NCBI GenBank assembly: GCA_029167225.1 | Contig: JARFNK010000001.1 | Span: 434,001 to 498,000 of the forward strand | From: Sphingobium arseniciresistens | GTDB taxonomy: Bacteria > Pseudomonadota > Alphaproteobacteria > Sphingomonadales > Sphingomonadaceae | Length of the DNA: 64,000 bases | Reading direction: 5' to 3' | Shown: positions 26,427 to 34,927 of the stretch, piece after piece | Layout: the number at the start of each line of letters is the position of its first letter | Numbering within the stretch: the first letter of the stretch is position 1 | Program-made: the position numbers and the translations under genes | Notes under the pieces: model-generated | What the model saw: only the letters and a program-made list of their open reading frames with translations | Databases searched by the model: none | Told to the model about the DNA's origin: nothing

Positions 26427-27173
26427 CTACTGGGGGGTGTAGGCGGTGCCGGTACCGAGGAACTTCTTCGTGGCGGCGCGTCCTTCGGCCTCGGCCTGCG
26501 CGCGGCGGGCCGCTTCCGTGGCCTCGGCGCGATATTGGGCAGCCATCAGGTTCTGGATCTGGAACTGCTGCTTGGCCGTGAGTGCGAGGAGCTGGTTGGT
26601 TGCCTGCTGCGCCTGGAGCGCCCCTTCCGCGCTCTGGCTTTTCGCAACGATTTCGCCCAGCGTGCCGGCGTCGGCCTGGACGTTGGCGACGACCTGGGAC
26701 TGGACGCCCATGGTCTGCCGGAACGCTGCCTTTGCGACGTCGAGCCGGGTCGCCGCGTCGATCACGCGCTGGTTCGTGGTCAGCGCCTGGTTGAAGTCAT
26801 TGGGGAACAAGCGGCCGAATTGCTGGTCGAGGCCGTCGATCCGAAAATCGATTCCCTGGGCCTGTGCCATCAGCCGGTCGATCGCCTGCAGGTTCTGCGC
26901 AAGCTGCTGGAGCTGCGGGAAGTCGATGCGGGTCAGGTTCTTCGCCTGGTTGATCAGCATCTGCGCTTCGTTCTGGAGCGACTGGATCTGGTTGTTGATC
27001 TGGGTCAGCGTCCGCGCGGCGGTGAGCAGGTTCTGGCTGTAGTTGCTTGGATCGAACACGGTGAACTGCGCGTGGGCAGGCGTGCTCGGCACGACCAGCG
27101 CGCCGGCGAGCGAGCCGAGGGCGCCCAGGCCCAGCACGGTCGCGACCAGACGTTTACGGGTGGGGACAGGCAT
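26427..27173 (-). CDS. trbJ: Conjugal transfer protein TrbJ (VirB5-like)
   Basis: About 248 residues, secreted. A signal peptide ends near TPAHAQF. Long amphipathic helices follow (TLTQINNQIQSLQNEAQML, LQQLAQNLQAIDRLMAQAQG), as in minor pilus-associated VirB5/TrbJ proteins. Start ATG at 27173; a GTG lies one codon upstream. It is 6 bases after trbE. Confidence 0.92.
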   Translation of the reverse strand: MPVPTRKRLVATVLGLGALGSLAGALVVPSTPAHAQFTVFDPSNYSQNLLTAARTLTQINNQIQSLQNEAQMLINQAKNLTRIDFPQLQQLAQNLQAIDRLMAQAQGIDFRIDGLDQQFGRLFPNDFNQALTTNQRVIDAATRLDVAKAAFRQTMGVQSQVVANVQADAGTLGEIVAKSQSAEGALQAQQATNQLLALTAKQQFQIQNLMAAQYRAEATEAARRAQAEAEGRAATKKFLGTGTAYTPQ

Positions 27174-27179
27174 CACATT

Positions 27180-29618
27180 TTACTCCTTGGCTTGGGGGGC
27201 GGGAAAATCGGCGAGGAGACCGGCGGCCCAGTCGAGGCCGGCTCCATCAAGAAAGCGGGCCGCGAAATCCTCGGCGCCGTGCTCGGCCAGCAGCGCGTCG
27301 ATGCGCGCCTGGGTCGCGGGATCGGAGGCGCCGCACAGCGCCAGCGCAACCGGACCCAAGCCCAGTTCGAACAGGCGGTTGCCGCGTGCGGATTGCAGAT
27401 AATAATGCCGCTTGGGCGTGGCGCGGCTGACCAGCTCGATCTGCCGGTCGTTGAGGCCGAACCGCTCGTATGCGGCACGGGACTGCGGCTCGATCGCGCG
27501 ATCATTCGGCAGCAGGATCCGTTGTGGGCAGCTTTCGATGATGGCTGGCGCAATGCTGCTGTCGGCGATGTCGGCCAGGCTCTGCGTCGCGAAGAGCACC
27601 GCGACGTTCTTCTTGCGCAGCGTCTTCAGCCATTCGCGAATGCGGGCGGCGAAGAGCGGATGGTCGAGAAAGATCCAGGCCTCGTCGAGGACCAGCAGGG
27701 TCGGTCGGCCGTCGAAGCGTTCCTCGAGCCTGTGGAAGAGATAGGTCAGCACCGGGGCGACCACCCCGGCTTGCCCCATCAGCGCCTCGGTCTCGAAGCA
27801 CTGGACATCCGCCAGCGCGAGATTCTGCTCGGCCGCATCGAGGAGGCGGCCATAAGGTCCGTCGAGCGTATAGGCCGTCAGCGCGGTGCGGAGCGCGTTC
27901 GACTGGAGTAGCATGGCGAGTCCAGTCAGCGTGCGCTCCTGGGGCGGCGCCGAGGCGAGGCTGCCGAGCGCCGACCACACGGCGTCCTTGACCTCGGGCG
28001 TGACCATGACTTTCTCGTGCGCCAGCAGCGCCGCGATCCATTCTGCCGCCCAACTGCGTTCGCTCTGATCGTCGATGCGGCGCAGCGGCTGGAACGCCAG
28101 GGTTTCACCACCGTCGGCGCCGAGCCCCAGGGCATGGTGCGCGCCGCCCATCGCCAGCACGGCCGCGCGTGCCGAGAAGCCCTTGTCGAAGATATAGACT
28201 TGGCCCCTCGCGTAGCGCCGGAACTGAAGGGCGATCAGCGCGAGCAGCACCGACTTGCCGGCGCCGGTCGGCCCAACGACGAGCATGTGCCCCACGTCGC
28301 CGACATGGGTCGAGACGCGAAACGGCGTCGATCCGCTCGTCTGCGCGTAGAACAGCGGCGGCCCGCCGAGATGGCGGTTGCCCGCCGGCCCTGCCCAGAC
28401 CGAGGACAGCGGCATGAGATGGGCCAGGTTGAGCGTATGGACCAGCGGCTGGCGAACATTGGCGTAAGCCTGGCCGGGCAGCGAAGACAGCCAAGCCTCC
28501 ACTGCGTTGAGGCTTTCGCGAACGCAAGTGAAGCCAAGGCCGTTGACGATGCGCTCGACTGAGCGGACCTTGTTTTCCACTCGTGCCCGATCGGCATCGG
28601 CGACGGTGATCGTGGTGGTCAGGTAGCCGAAGGCGACGTGATCGCCGCCGAGTGCCTGCAGCGCGAGGTCGGCATCGATTACCTTGTTGTCCGCGTCGGT
28701 GTCGAGGAGCTGGACCGGCTGGTTGTACATCACCTCGCGCAGCAGCGCGGTGATCGACTTGCGCTTATTGAACCATTGCCGCCTGATCTTCGTCAGCGCC
28801 TTGGTCGCATCGGTCTTGTCGAGCGCGATAAAGCGCGTGACCCAGCGGTAGCCGAAGTCCTGGTGGTTGAGGGCGTCGAGGATGCCGGGCCGGCTCAGGT
28901 TCGGGAATCCCAGCACGGTCAGCGTGCGGAGATGGGTCTGCCCAAGCCTGGGCTCGAGCCCGCCGACCAGCGGCGTGTCGGCGAGAAGCGCATCCAGATA
29001 GATTGGCGTTTCCGGCACCGCGACCGCGTGACGGTGGCCGGAAACCGTTGCATGGAGATAGGTTAGCGTCTCGGCATCGTCGAGCGCGCGGACCTCGGGC
29101 ATGAAGCCGGAAAGAAGGTCCAGCATGCGGTCGGTTTCGGCGACGAAGCCGGCGAGGCTCGCACGCCAATCGCGGCCCTGCGCATCATCGGGCCGTTCGA
29201 CCAGTGTCCTCCCGGCGGCGTCGCTGCTGTCGGCGGGCGGCAGCCACGTCAGCGTGCCGTGATAGATGCTCTCGAAATGCTGGCCCTCGGCTTCGAAACC
29301 GGCACGCCGTTCCTGGTCGACCAGCCAGGAAGCGGCGTCGGGAAAGACGCTCTCCGGATAACCCAGCGCCTCGCGCCGTTCGGCTTCGAAGAACAGCGCC
29401 CAGCCCGTACCGAGCCGCTTGAGCACGTTGTTGGCGCGCGCGCAGGCCGAGACGAGCTCGGCTTCGGTCGCGCTCTCCAGGTCGGGACCGCGGAAGGCGA
29501 AGCTGCGCTGGAAGCTGCCGTCCTTGTTGAGGACGACGCCCGGCGCGACCAGTGCCGCCCAGGGGAGATGATCGGCGAAGCGGTCGGCGCGTGGCCGATA
29601 TTCGGCGAGGCTCAGCAC
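27180..29618 (-). CDS. trbE: Conjugal transfer ATPase TrbE (VirB4-like)
   Basis: 812 residues. The largest ATPase of the mating channel, powering pilus assembly. Walker A VVGPTGAGKSVLLALI lies at about 440-455 and Walker B LLVLDEAWIFLDHPLF at about 640. The N-terminal CagE/TrbE domain is present. Length and motifs are normal. It overlaps trbD by 7 bases. Confidence 0.96.
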   Translation of the reverse strand: MLSLAEYRPRADRFADHLPWAALVAPGVVLNKDGSFQRSFAFRGPDLESATEAELVSACARANNVLKRLGTGWALFFEAERREALGYPESVFPDAASWLVDQERRAGFEAEGQHFESIYHGTLTWLPPADSSDAAGRTLVERPDDAQGRDWRASLAGFVAETDRMLDLLSGFMPEVRALDDAETLTYLHATVSGHRHAVAVPETPIYLDALLADTPLVGGLEPRLGQTHLRTLTVLGFPNLSRPGILDALNHQDFGYRWVTRFIALDKTDATKALTKIRRQWFNKRKSITALLREVMYNQPVQLLDTDADNKVIDADLALQALGGDHVAFGYLTTTITVADADRARVENKVRSVERIVNGLGFTCVRESLNAVEAWLSSLPGQAYANVRQPLVHTLNLAHLMPLSSVWAGPAGNRHLGGPPLFYAQTSGSTPFRVSTHVGDVGHMLVVGPTGAGKSVLLALIALQFRRYARGQVYIFDKGFSARAAVLAMGGAHHALGLGADGGETLAFQPLRRIDDQSERSWAAEWIAALLAHEKVMVTPEVKDAVWSALGSLASAPPQERTLTGLAMLLQSNALRTALTAYTLDGPYGRLLDAAEQNLALADVQCFETEALMGQAGVVAPVLTYLFHRLEERFDGRPTLLVLDEAWIFLDHPLFAARIREWLKTLRKKNVAVLFATQSLADIADSSIAPAIIESCPQRILLPNDRAIEPQSRAAYERFGLNDRQIELVSRATPKRHYYLQSARGNRLFELGLGPVALALCGASDPATQARIDALLAEHGAEDFAARFLDGAGLDWAAGLLADFPAPQAKE

Positions 29619-29872
29619 GCGAGATACCCCTTCTGGCGCAGGTGGCGGAGCAGCACGGGCGCGAAATCAGGATCGCGGCGCGCGGCGAACACCGCGACGC
29701 TGTGACCGACCGCCCACAGCACGATCCCAACCAGCCACTGCTGGAGGCCCAGTCCGACCGCCGCCGCGACCGTGCCGTTGACGATCGCGATGCCGCGCGG
29801 CGCGCCGCCGAGCAGGATCGGCGATCCCAGGCTGGCATGGATCGGCGCCTCGAAGCCCTCAATGTGGCTCAT
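29612..29872 (-). CDS. trbD: Conjugal transfer protein TrbD (VirB3-like)
   Basis: 86 residues with two close membrane segments (about 25-60), starting with the soluble GFEAPIHASLGSPILLGGAP characteristic of TrbD/VirB3. A small inner-membrane channel component working with TrbE. Overlaps trbC and trbE. Confidence 0.93.
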   Translation of the reverse strand: MSHIEGFEAPIHASLGSPILLGGAPRGIAIVNGTVAAAVGLGLQQWLVGIVLWAVGHSVAVFAARRDPDFAPVLLRHLRQKGYLAC

Positions 29873-30204
29873 GCGACGAGCGCTCCGCCGCCGAAGCTGA
29901 AGAAGGACAGGAAGAAGCTCGAGGCGGCGAAGGCGATCGACAGGCCGAAGATGATCTGGATCAGGCGCCGAAACCCGCCTGCCGTCTCGCCGAAGGCCAG
30001 CGTCAGGCCGGTCACGATGATGATGATCACCGCGACGATCTTGGCGACGGGTCCCTGCACGGATTCCAGCACCTGCTGGAGCGGCTGTTCCCAGGGCATG
30101 CCGGAACCGCTGGCCTGGGCCGTGCTGGTCAGGGTGAGCGAAAGGCCGATTATCAGGCCGGTCAGGAAGAAACGGCCGCGGTTGGGAATGCGAAAGGTGC
30201 GCAT
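29869..30204 (-). CDS. trbC: Conjugal transfer pilin TrbC (VirB2-like)
   Basis: 111 residues. A long signal-like N-terminus is followed by two hydrophobic helices (IVAVIIIIVTGLTLAFG and IIFGLSIAFAASSFFLSFF), as in pilin precursors of this type. It would polymerise into the conjugative pilus. It lies 1 base after trbB's end. Confidence 0.92.
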   Translation of the reverse strand: MRTFRIPNRGRFFLTGLIIGLSLTLTSTAQASGSGMPWEQPLQQVLESVQGPVAKIVAVIIIIVTGLTLAFGETAGGFRRLIQIIFGLSIAFAASSFFLSFFSFGGGALVA

Positions 30205-30205
30205 G

Positions 30206-31207
30206 TCAGTCTCCTTCGAAGTCGGGGGTCAGGGTTGGGGAGAGATCGACGACGGCGTAGCCGCCATCGGGGTCCAGGCCCGCGACGCGGGCAATCGTCT
30301 CGATGCGCCGCGCTGTGCCGCGGCCGGCGATGAAGACGATCATGTCGATCGCCTCGGCGACCAGCCGGCGCGGCACGGTGACCACGGCTTCCTGGATGAG
30401 CTGCTCGATCCGGTAGAGCGCGGAGGACGTGCTGTTGGCGTGGACGGTCGCGATCCCGCCGGGATGGCCGGTGTTCCAGGCCTTCAGCATATCGAGGGCC
30501 TCACCGCCGCGAACCTCGCCGACGATGATGCGGTCGGGCCGAAGACGAAGGGTCGAGCGCACCAGGTCGCCCATCGTGACGGCGCCCGCCCTTGTCCTGA
30601 GCGCGACCGTGTCGCTGGCGGGCGACTGGAGCTCGCGGGTATCCTCGATCAGGATGACCCGCTCATCGAGATGCGCCATCTCGGCGAGCAGCGCGTTGGC
30701 AAGCGTCGTCTTGCCCGAACTGGTCCCGCCAGCAATCAGTATGTTCCGGCGATCGACCACGGCGAGGGAGAGCAGGCGCGCGGTTTCCGCCGACATGATG
30801 CCGTCGGCTACATAGTCCATGAGCGTGTAGACTCGCGCCGCCGGCTTGCGGATCGAGAAACATGGCGCGGTCGAGACCGGCGGGAGAATGCCTTCGAAGC
30901 GTTCGCCGGCACCTTGCCCATGCGGCGGCAGTTCGGCTGAGACGATCGGGCGCTCGCCATGGACCTCGGCACGGGCATGCGACGCCACCAGCCGGATGAT
31001 TCGCTCGACCTGCGGCGCATCGAGCTTCACGTCGGTATCGACCCGGCCTTCACCGAGGATATCGACGCGGAGCGCCCCGTCGGGATTGACCATGATCTCG
31101 ATGACGCGCGGATCGGAAAGCGCGGCAGCGATCGCCGACCCCATCGCGGTGCGCAGCATGGCACGGCGGCGATCCGTGGAAACGGTATCGAGTCCGGCCG
31201 GCGTCAC
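30206..31207 (-). CDS. trbB: Conjugal transfer ATPase TrbB (VirB11-like)
   Basis: 333 residues. Hexameric secretion ATPase. Walker A is GGTSSGKTTLANALL (about 160), followed by an Asp box (LIEDTRELQ), Walker B (RIIVGEVRGGEALDML) and His box (HPGGIATVHANS). All are intact. Overlaps the CopG-like gene by 4 bases. Confidence 0.96.
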   Translation of the reverse strand: MTPAGLDTVSTDRRRAMLRTAMGSAIAAALSDPRVIEIMVNPDGALRVDILGEGRVDTDVKLDAPQVERIIRLVASHARAEVHGERPIVSAELPPHGQGAGERFEGILPPVSTAPCFSIRKPAARVYTLMDYVADGIMSAETARLLSLAVVDRRNILIAGGTSSGKTTLANALLAEMAHLDERVILIEDTRELQSPASDTVALRTRAGAVTMGDLVRSTLRLRPDRIIVGEVRGGEALDMLKAWNTGHPGGIATVHANSTSSALYRIEQLIQEAVVTVPRRLVAEAIDMIVFIAGRGTARRIETIARVAGLDPDGGYAVVDLSPTLTPDFEGD

Positions 31208-31608
31208 GACCTGCCTCCCTTCGTTTCGGGTGTCGCCAGCGTGCGCGTGCCTCCGGCGATCTGGCGGCCGACCTGGGCGACGAAGGATTCGAAGCGGTCG
31301 CGCCCGATGGCACGGCCTACGGCATCGGCCTCGGGCAGCGGCGCCGTCACCATCAACTGGTAGCGGACGAACAGCGACAGGCTTTCCAGCAGGACGTCGA
31401 TGTCGCGCCGTGCGCCGTCGAGTTCGCGCGACAGCCTGTCGAGGCGAACCTTGAGGAGGTCGTCGACTTCCCTGGTCCCGCGTCGCGCCAGCCAGTCCTT
31501 GAGCGCGTCGTTGACCAGCCGGCTCTTGTTGCCGCGGTTGCCGGCTGCGAGCGCCTCGAGCGCATCGCCAATCTCGCGGTCGATATAGAGGTTCTGGCGG
31601 ATCTTCAT
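31204..31608 (-). CDS. CopG/ribbon-helix-helix transfer-operon protein
   Basis: 134 residues. The N-terminal RHH fold is MKIRQNLYIDREIGDALEAL and NKSRLVNDALKDWLARRG, followed by a coiled-coil (RLDRLSRELDGARRDIDVLL) and a short C-terminal domain. It binds DNA as a dimer and is usually found between traG and trbB, where it may regulate the operon or assist at oriT. Confidence 0.88.
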   Translation of the reverse strand: MKIRQNLYIDREIGDALEALAAGNRGNKSRLVNDALKDWLARRGTREVDDLLKVRLDRLSRELDGARRDIDVLLESLSLFVRYQLMVTAPLPEADAVGRAIGRDRFESFVAQVGRQIAGGTRTLATPETKGGRS

Positions 31609-31615
31609 CGCCGCC

Positions 31616-33640
31616 TCACAGGCCAGGCAGGAGGTCGCGGTGGGCGCCCTCGTTTATTGCATAGCCGCGGGCGACGGCGCTCAGGCTCTGCGCCTGGTCC
31701 ATGGCACGCTTGTCGGCGGCGACATCGTCGTCGTCCGGCACCAGCTGCGGATCGCGCGTTTCGGCGGCATCGGTTGCCCTTGAAACCTGCTCGGGAAGGC
31801 CGGGATGGCGCTGCTGCTGCATGCCGCCATCGTCCTCGCCGCCCGCGGCATCCTCGGCCTGATGCAGCCGGGCATCGATCCCGCGCACCCGGTCGGACCA
31901 GTCATCGATGCGCAGCTTCGGGCAATCGGCATAGGGGCCGTGCGCCAGCATCGGCGGCGGCGCCACGCGCGCGATGAAGTTGCGGTCGCGGAAATAGCGC
32001 AGCTTGCGCGCCCGGATCGGCGCGAGCCCGGACACGAGCACGAGTTCCTCTTCGGGCGACAACTGCATCACCTCACCCGGCGTCAGGAGCTGGCGGGCGG
32101 TTTCCTGGCGGCTGACCATGACGTGGGCGAGCCAGGGCGCGAGGCGATGGCCTGCATAGTTGCGCATGGCACGCTGTTCGGTTGCGGTACCGAGCGCGTC
32201 GGAAATGCGCTTGGCGGTGCGTTCGTCATTGGTCGCGAAGGCGACGCGGACATGGCAATTGTCGAGGATGGCGTTGTGCTCGCCGTATGCCTTCTCGATC
32301 TGGTTCAGGCTCTGCGCGATCAGGAAGGCGCGGATGCCGTAGCCGGCCATGAAGGCGAGGCTCGTCTCGAAGAAATCGAGACGGCCCAGCGCCGGGAATT
32401 CGTCGAGCATCATCAGGAGCTGGTGCCGGCGCGCGGAAGTGCCGGGCTGGTCCAGCCGCTCGGTCAGGCGACGGCCGATCTGGTTGAGCACGAGCCGGAT
32501 CAGCGGCTTGGTGCGGCTGATGTCCGAGGGCGGGATGACCAGATAGAGCGACAGCGGCCGGTCGGCCTCGATCAGGTCGGCGATGCGCCAGTCGCAGCGC
32601 GAGGTGACCTCGGCCACGGTCGGATCGCGATAGAGGCCGAGGAAGGACATGGCGGTGGACAGCACGCCCGAGCGCTCGTTCTCGCTCTTGTTGAGCAACT
32701 CGCGCGCGGCGGAGGCAACGACCGGGTGGACCTTGGGATTCTTGTCATCGCCGAGATGATTGGTGGTCATCATCCGGCGGAGCGTGGCGACGAAGCTGCG
32801 CTGCGGATCGGACAGGAAGGTGGCGACCCGCGCGAGTGTCTTCTCTTCCTCGGCATAGAGGATGTGGAGGATCGCGCCGACCAGCAGCGAATGGCTGGTC
32901 TTCTCCCAATGGTTGCGGCGTTCGAGCGCACCCTCGGGGTCGACCAGGATATCCGCGATGTTCTGGACGTCGCGCACCTCGTCGATGCCGCGCCGAACCT
33001 CGATCAGCGGATTGTAATGCGCCGACGCGGCGTCGGTCGGATTGAACAGCAGGCAATGTGAGAAGCGCGCGCGCCAGCCGGCGGTCAGTGTCCAGTTCTC
33101 GCCTTTGATGTCGTGGACGATCGCCGAGCCGGTCCAGGAGAGCAAAGTGGGCACGACGAGGCCGACGCCCTTGCCCGAACGGGTCGGCGCGAACGCCATG
33201 ACATGCTCGGGGCCGTCATGGCGCAGATAGCGTCCGCGAAGTGTGCCGAGCATGACGCCCACGTCGCGGTGCAGGCCGGCGCGCTCGATCTCGCCGCGGC
33301 TTGCCCAGCGAGCGGAACCATATGTGGTGACGTTGCTGGACTGGCGGGCGCGCCAGAGCGAACCGAAGATCGCGGCGGCGCAGCCAACAAATCCGCTAGC
33401 GCCTGCGAACATGCCCGCCCGGTCGAAGACATGCGGGGCATAGGCATCATAATGATACCACCAGGGGAACAGCGCCCAGGGATGATAGATCGGCACTCCC
33501 GCGAGCCGGAACCAGGGCATCCCGAGTTCGGGCTGGTAGGCCAGCATCGCCGCCGTCCATTGCGTCGCTGCCCAGACGCCCGCGATCACGATCGCGAAGA
33601 CGACAAGGATCTGGCCGATGAGCAATTTGGTGGGTGTCAC
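31616..33640 (-). CDS. traG: Type IV coupling protein TraG (VirD4-like)
   Basis: 674 residues. Brings the relaxase-DNA complex to the channel and pumps DNA. Two N-terminal membrane helices (about 8-30 and 75-95), Walker A FAPTRSGKGVGLVVPTLL (about 150) and Walker B LLMMLDEFPALGRLDFFE (about 410) are visible. The start is GTG at 33640; no ATG is near. It is the first gene of the transfer operon on this side of the cargo. Confidence 0.95.
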   Translation of the reverse strand: MTPTKLLIGQILVVFAIVIAGVWAATQWTAAMLAYQPELGMPWFRLAGVPIYHPWALFPWWYHYDAYAPHVFDRAGMFAGASGFVGCAAAIFGSLWRARQSSNVTTYGSARWASRGEIERAGLHRDVGVMLGTLRGRYLRHDGPEHVMAFAPTRSGKGVGLVVPTLLSWTGSAIVHDIKGENWTLTAGWRARFSHCLLFNPTDAASAHYNPLIEVRRGIDEVRDVQNIADILVDPEGALERRNHWEKTSHSLLVGAILHILYAEEEKTLARVATFLSDPQRSFVATLRRMMTTNHLGDDKNPKVHPVVASAARELLNKSENERSGVLSTAMSFLGLYRDPTVAEVTSRCDWRIADLIEADRPLSLYLVIPPSDISRTKPLIRLVLNQIGRRLTERLDQPGTSARRHQLLMMLDEFPALGRLDFFETSLAFMAGYGIRAFLIAQSLNQIEKAYGEHNAILDNCHVRVAFATNDERTAKRISDALGTATEQRAMRNYAGHRLAPWLAHVMVSRQETARQLLTPGEVMQLSPEEELVLVSGLAPIRARKLRYFRDRNFIARVAPPPMLAHGPYADCPKLRIDDWSDRVRGIDARLHQAEDAAGGEDDGGMQQQRHPGLPEQVSRATDAAETRDPQLVPDDDDVAADKRAMDQAQSLSAVARGYAINEGAHRDLLPGL

Positions 33641-33799
33641 GTCGAGGCTCCCGCCCGCCGGACAGGACCGGCTCGGGCGGATTCAGACTCGGTGAGGCGC
33701 TCGAAAAACGGAACGGCGCTGATGGGCGCAGATGGGCTCGGGTCGGCCTGTTCCGATCAGATGCGGGGCCGGGAGCTATCGATAGGCGTCTTCTGGCGA

Positions 33800-34705
33800 C
33801 TAAAGGCCGGCGTCTATCCGGAGCGTTTCGAGCCGCTCGCGTGAGACGGTCTCGACGATGTCGCGAAGGGACCGCACTGACTGCGAAAGGACGTCGAGAT
33901 CATCGTTATCGATCTTGTAGCTCGCCGAATAGCGGGCTTCGACGTAGGCACGTTTGAGCAGTTCGAAGCGGCGGCGGTCGATCCGGGTGGCGCGTGGCCA
34001 TGCCTCGATCAACCGTGGTTCACTATCCTCAGCGAGCGAGCGCAGGAACTTGATGTTATGCGACCGAGGAAAATAAAGGGTACGGACCAGCAGGAAGCAG
34101 ATGTAAGCCCGTTCCGTCGCTTGATGGAGGGTGAAGGCGGCGTCCTTATTATGACCTTTGCCAAAGTAAAATGCCGCTCCTTCCAGTGCGGTATCAATCT
34201 TGCTCAGCCAGTCGACAAAATAGGCCGAGGCCATCTCATGGGCATCGGCGGCCGTTAGCGGCTTGGGCGTGGCGAGCGCGCTGCCCGGCAGTTCGTAGAG
34301 TACAATCCCATCGCGGGCGATGTCGGTCCAGAAATATTCGCCCCGGCTCAGCGCCTGGTTCACTTCGTCCAGCGTATGGACGATGATGTTCACCGGCCGC
34401 GCGATTCCCGTGTCATGCAGGATCTTGTCCTCGGCGACGTACCAGTAATCGGCTACGTCGGTGAGGTCCGGGTGGCTAACGATGACCAGCAGGTCGAAGT
34501 CCGACTGGTAGCCATTCTCGGGTTCGTCCACCCAATCGGTCCGGGCGTAGCTGCCGAACAGGATGATCTTGAGGATGCGGCCGTTCTTCTTCCACGGCTG
34601 GTTCGCGCGCGAGATCGCATCGGCAAACTCACCCATGAGCGTTTGCTTCACGCGATCCAGTTCGCCTTGCTGGACCGAAGGTAGATGATCGACATCACTC
34701 CGCAC
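33800..34705 (-). CDS. MNT-type nucleotidyltransferase fused to HEPN domain
   Basis: About 301 residues. The N-terminal MNT domain has GSYARTDW and then SDFDLLVIV, giving the GS and DxD motifs of minimal nucleotidyltransferases (residues 45-80). The C-terminal half (about 175-290) is a HEPN-like four-helix domain with KDAAFTLHQATERAYICFLL and EARYSASYKID. MNT-HEPN pairs are usually toxin-antitoxin modules in which MNT modifies the HEPN RNase; here both are on one chain. GTG at 34705 begins the conserved DVDHLP segment. The frame allows an ATG at 34741. It diverges from the Fic gene, with a palindromic AT-rich region between. Confidence 0.85.
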   Translation of the reverse strand: MRSDVDHLPSVQQGELDRVKQTLMGEFADAISRANQPWKKNGRILKIILFGSYARTDWVDEPENGYQSDFDLLVIVSHPDLTDVADYWYVAEDKILHDTGIARPVNIIVHTLDEVNQALSRGEYFWTDIARDGIVLYELPGSALATPKPLTAADAHEMASAYFVDWLSKIDTALEGAAFYFGKGHNKDAAFTLHQATERAYICFLLVRTLYFPRSHNIKFLRSLAEDSEPRLIEAWPRATRIDRRRFELLKRAYVEARYSASYKIDNDDLDVLSQSVRSLRDIVETVSRERLETLRIDAGL

Positions 34706-34839
34706 GGAGACGATTCTCGCGAGAGACCATGCACTTGGCAAGTCTTGACCGCCTCAACGGGTCCGCCGATGATCGCATGTCACGCACGAACGGCACCGCG
34801 TGCATGTCTCGTATGATCGTACATCCCTTGCCCGCCTCC

Positions 34840-34904
34840 CTTATTTAAGCCCGCTTATCTTAGCTCATTTGCTAATTAAATGAAGTGCCGATTGCTTAAA
34901 TAAG
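34840..34904. promoter_or_regulatory. Candidate operator: 11-bp inverted repeat upstream of the Fic gene
   Basis: CTTATTTAAGC at 34840-34850 and its exact reverse complement GCTTAAATAAG at 34894-34904 frame a 43-base AT-rich spacer that contains TAATTA. This strongly AT-rich segment ends 23 bases before the Fic ATG and likely covers its promoter. The Fic protein's C-terminal winged helix could bind it. That is inference from position and symmetry. Confidence 0.55.
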
Positions 34905-34927
34905 ATGCGCCGTGCATATTGGCCCGT

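Noticed and set aside
26535-27911. 458-residue plus-strand frame
   Set aside because: Antisense to trbJ and trbE; no motif, typical shadow.
29552-30940. 462-residue plus-strand frame
   Set aside because: Antisense to trbE, trbD, trbC and trbB.
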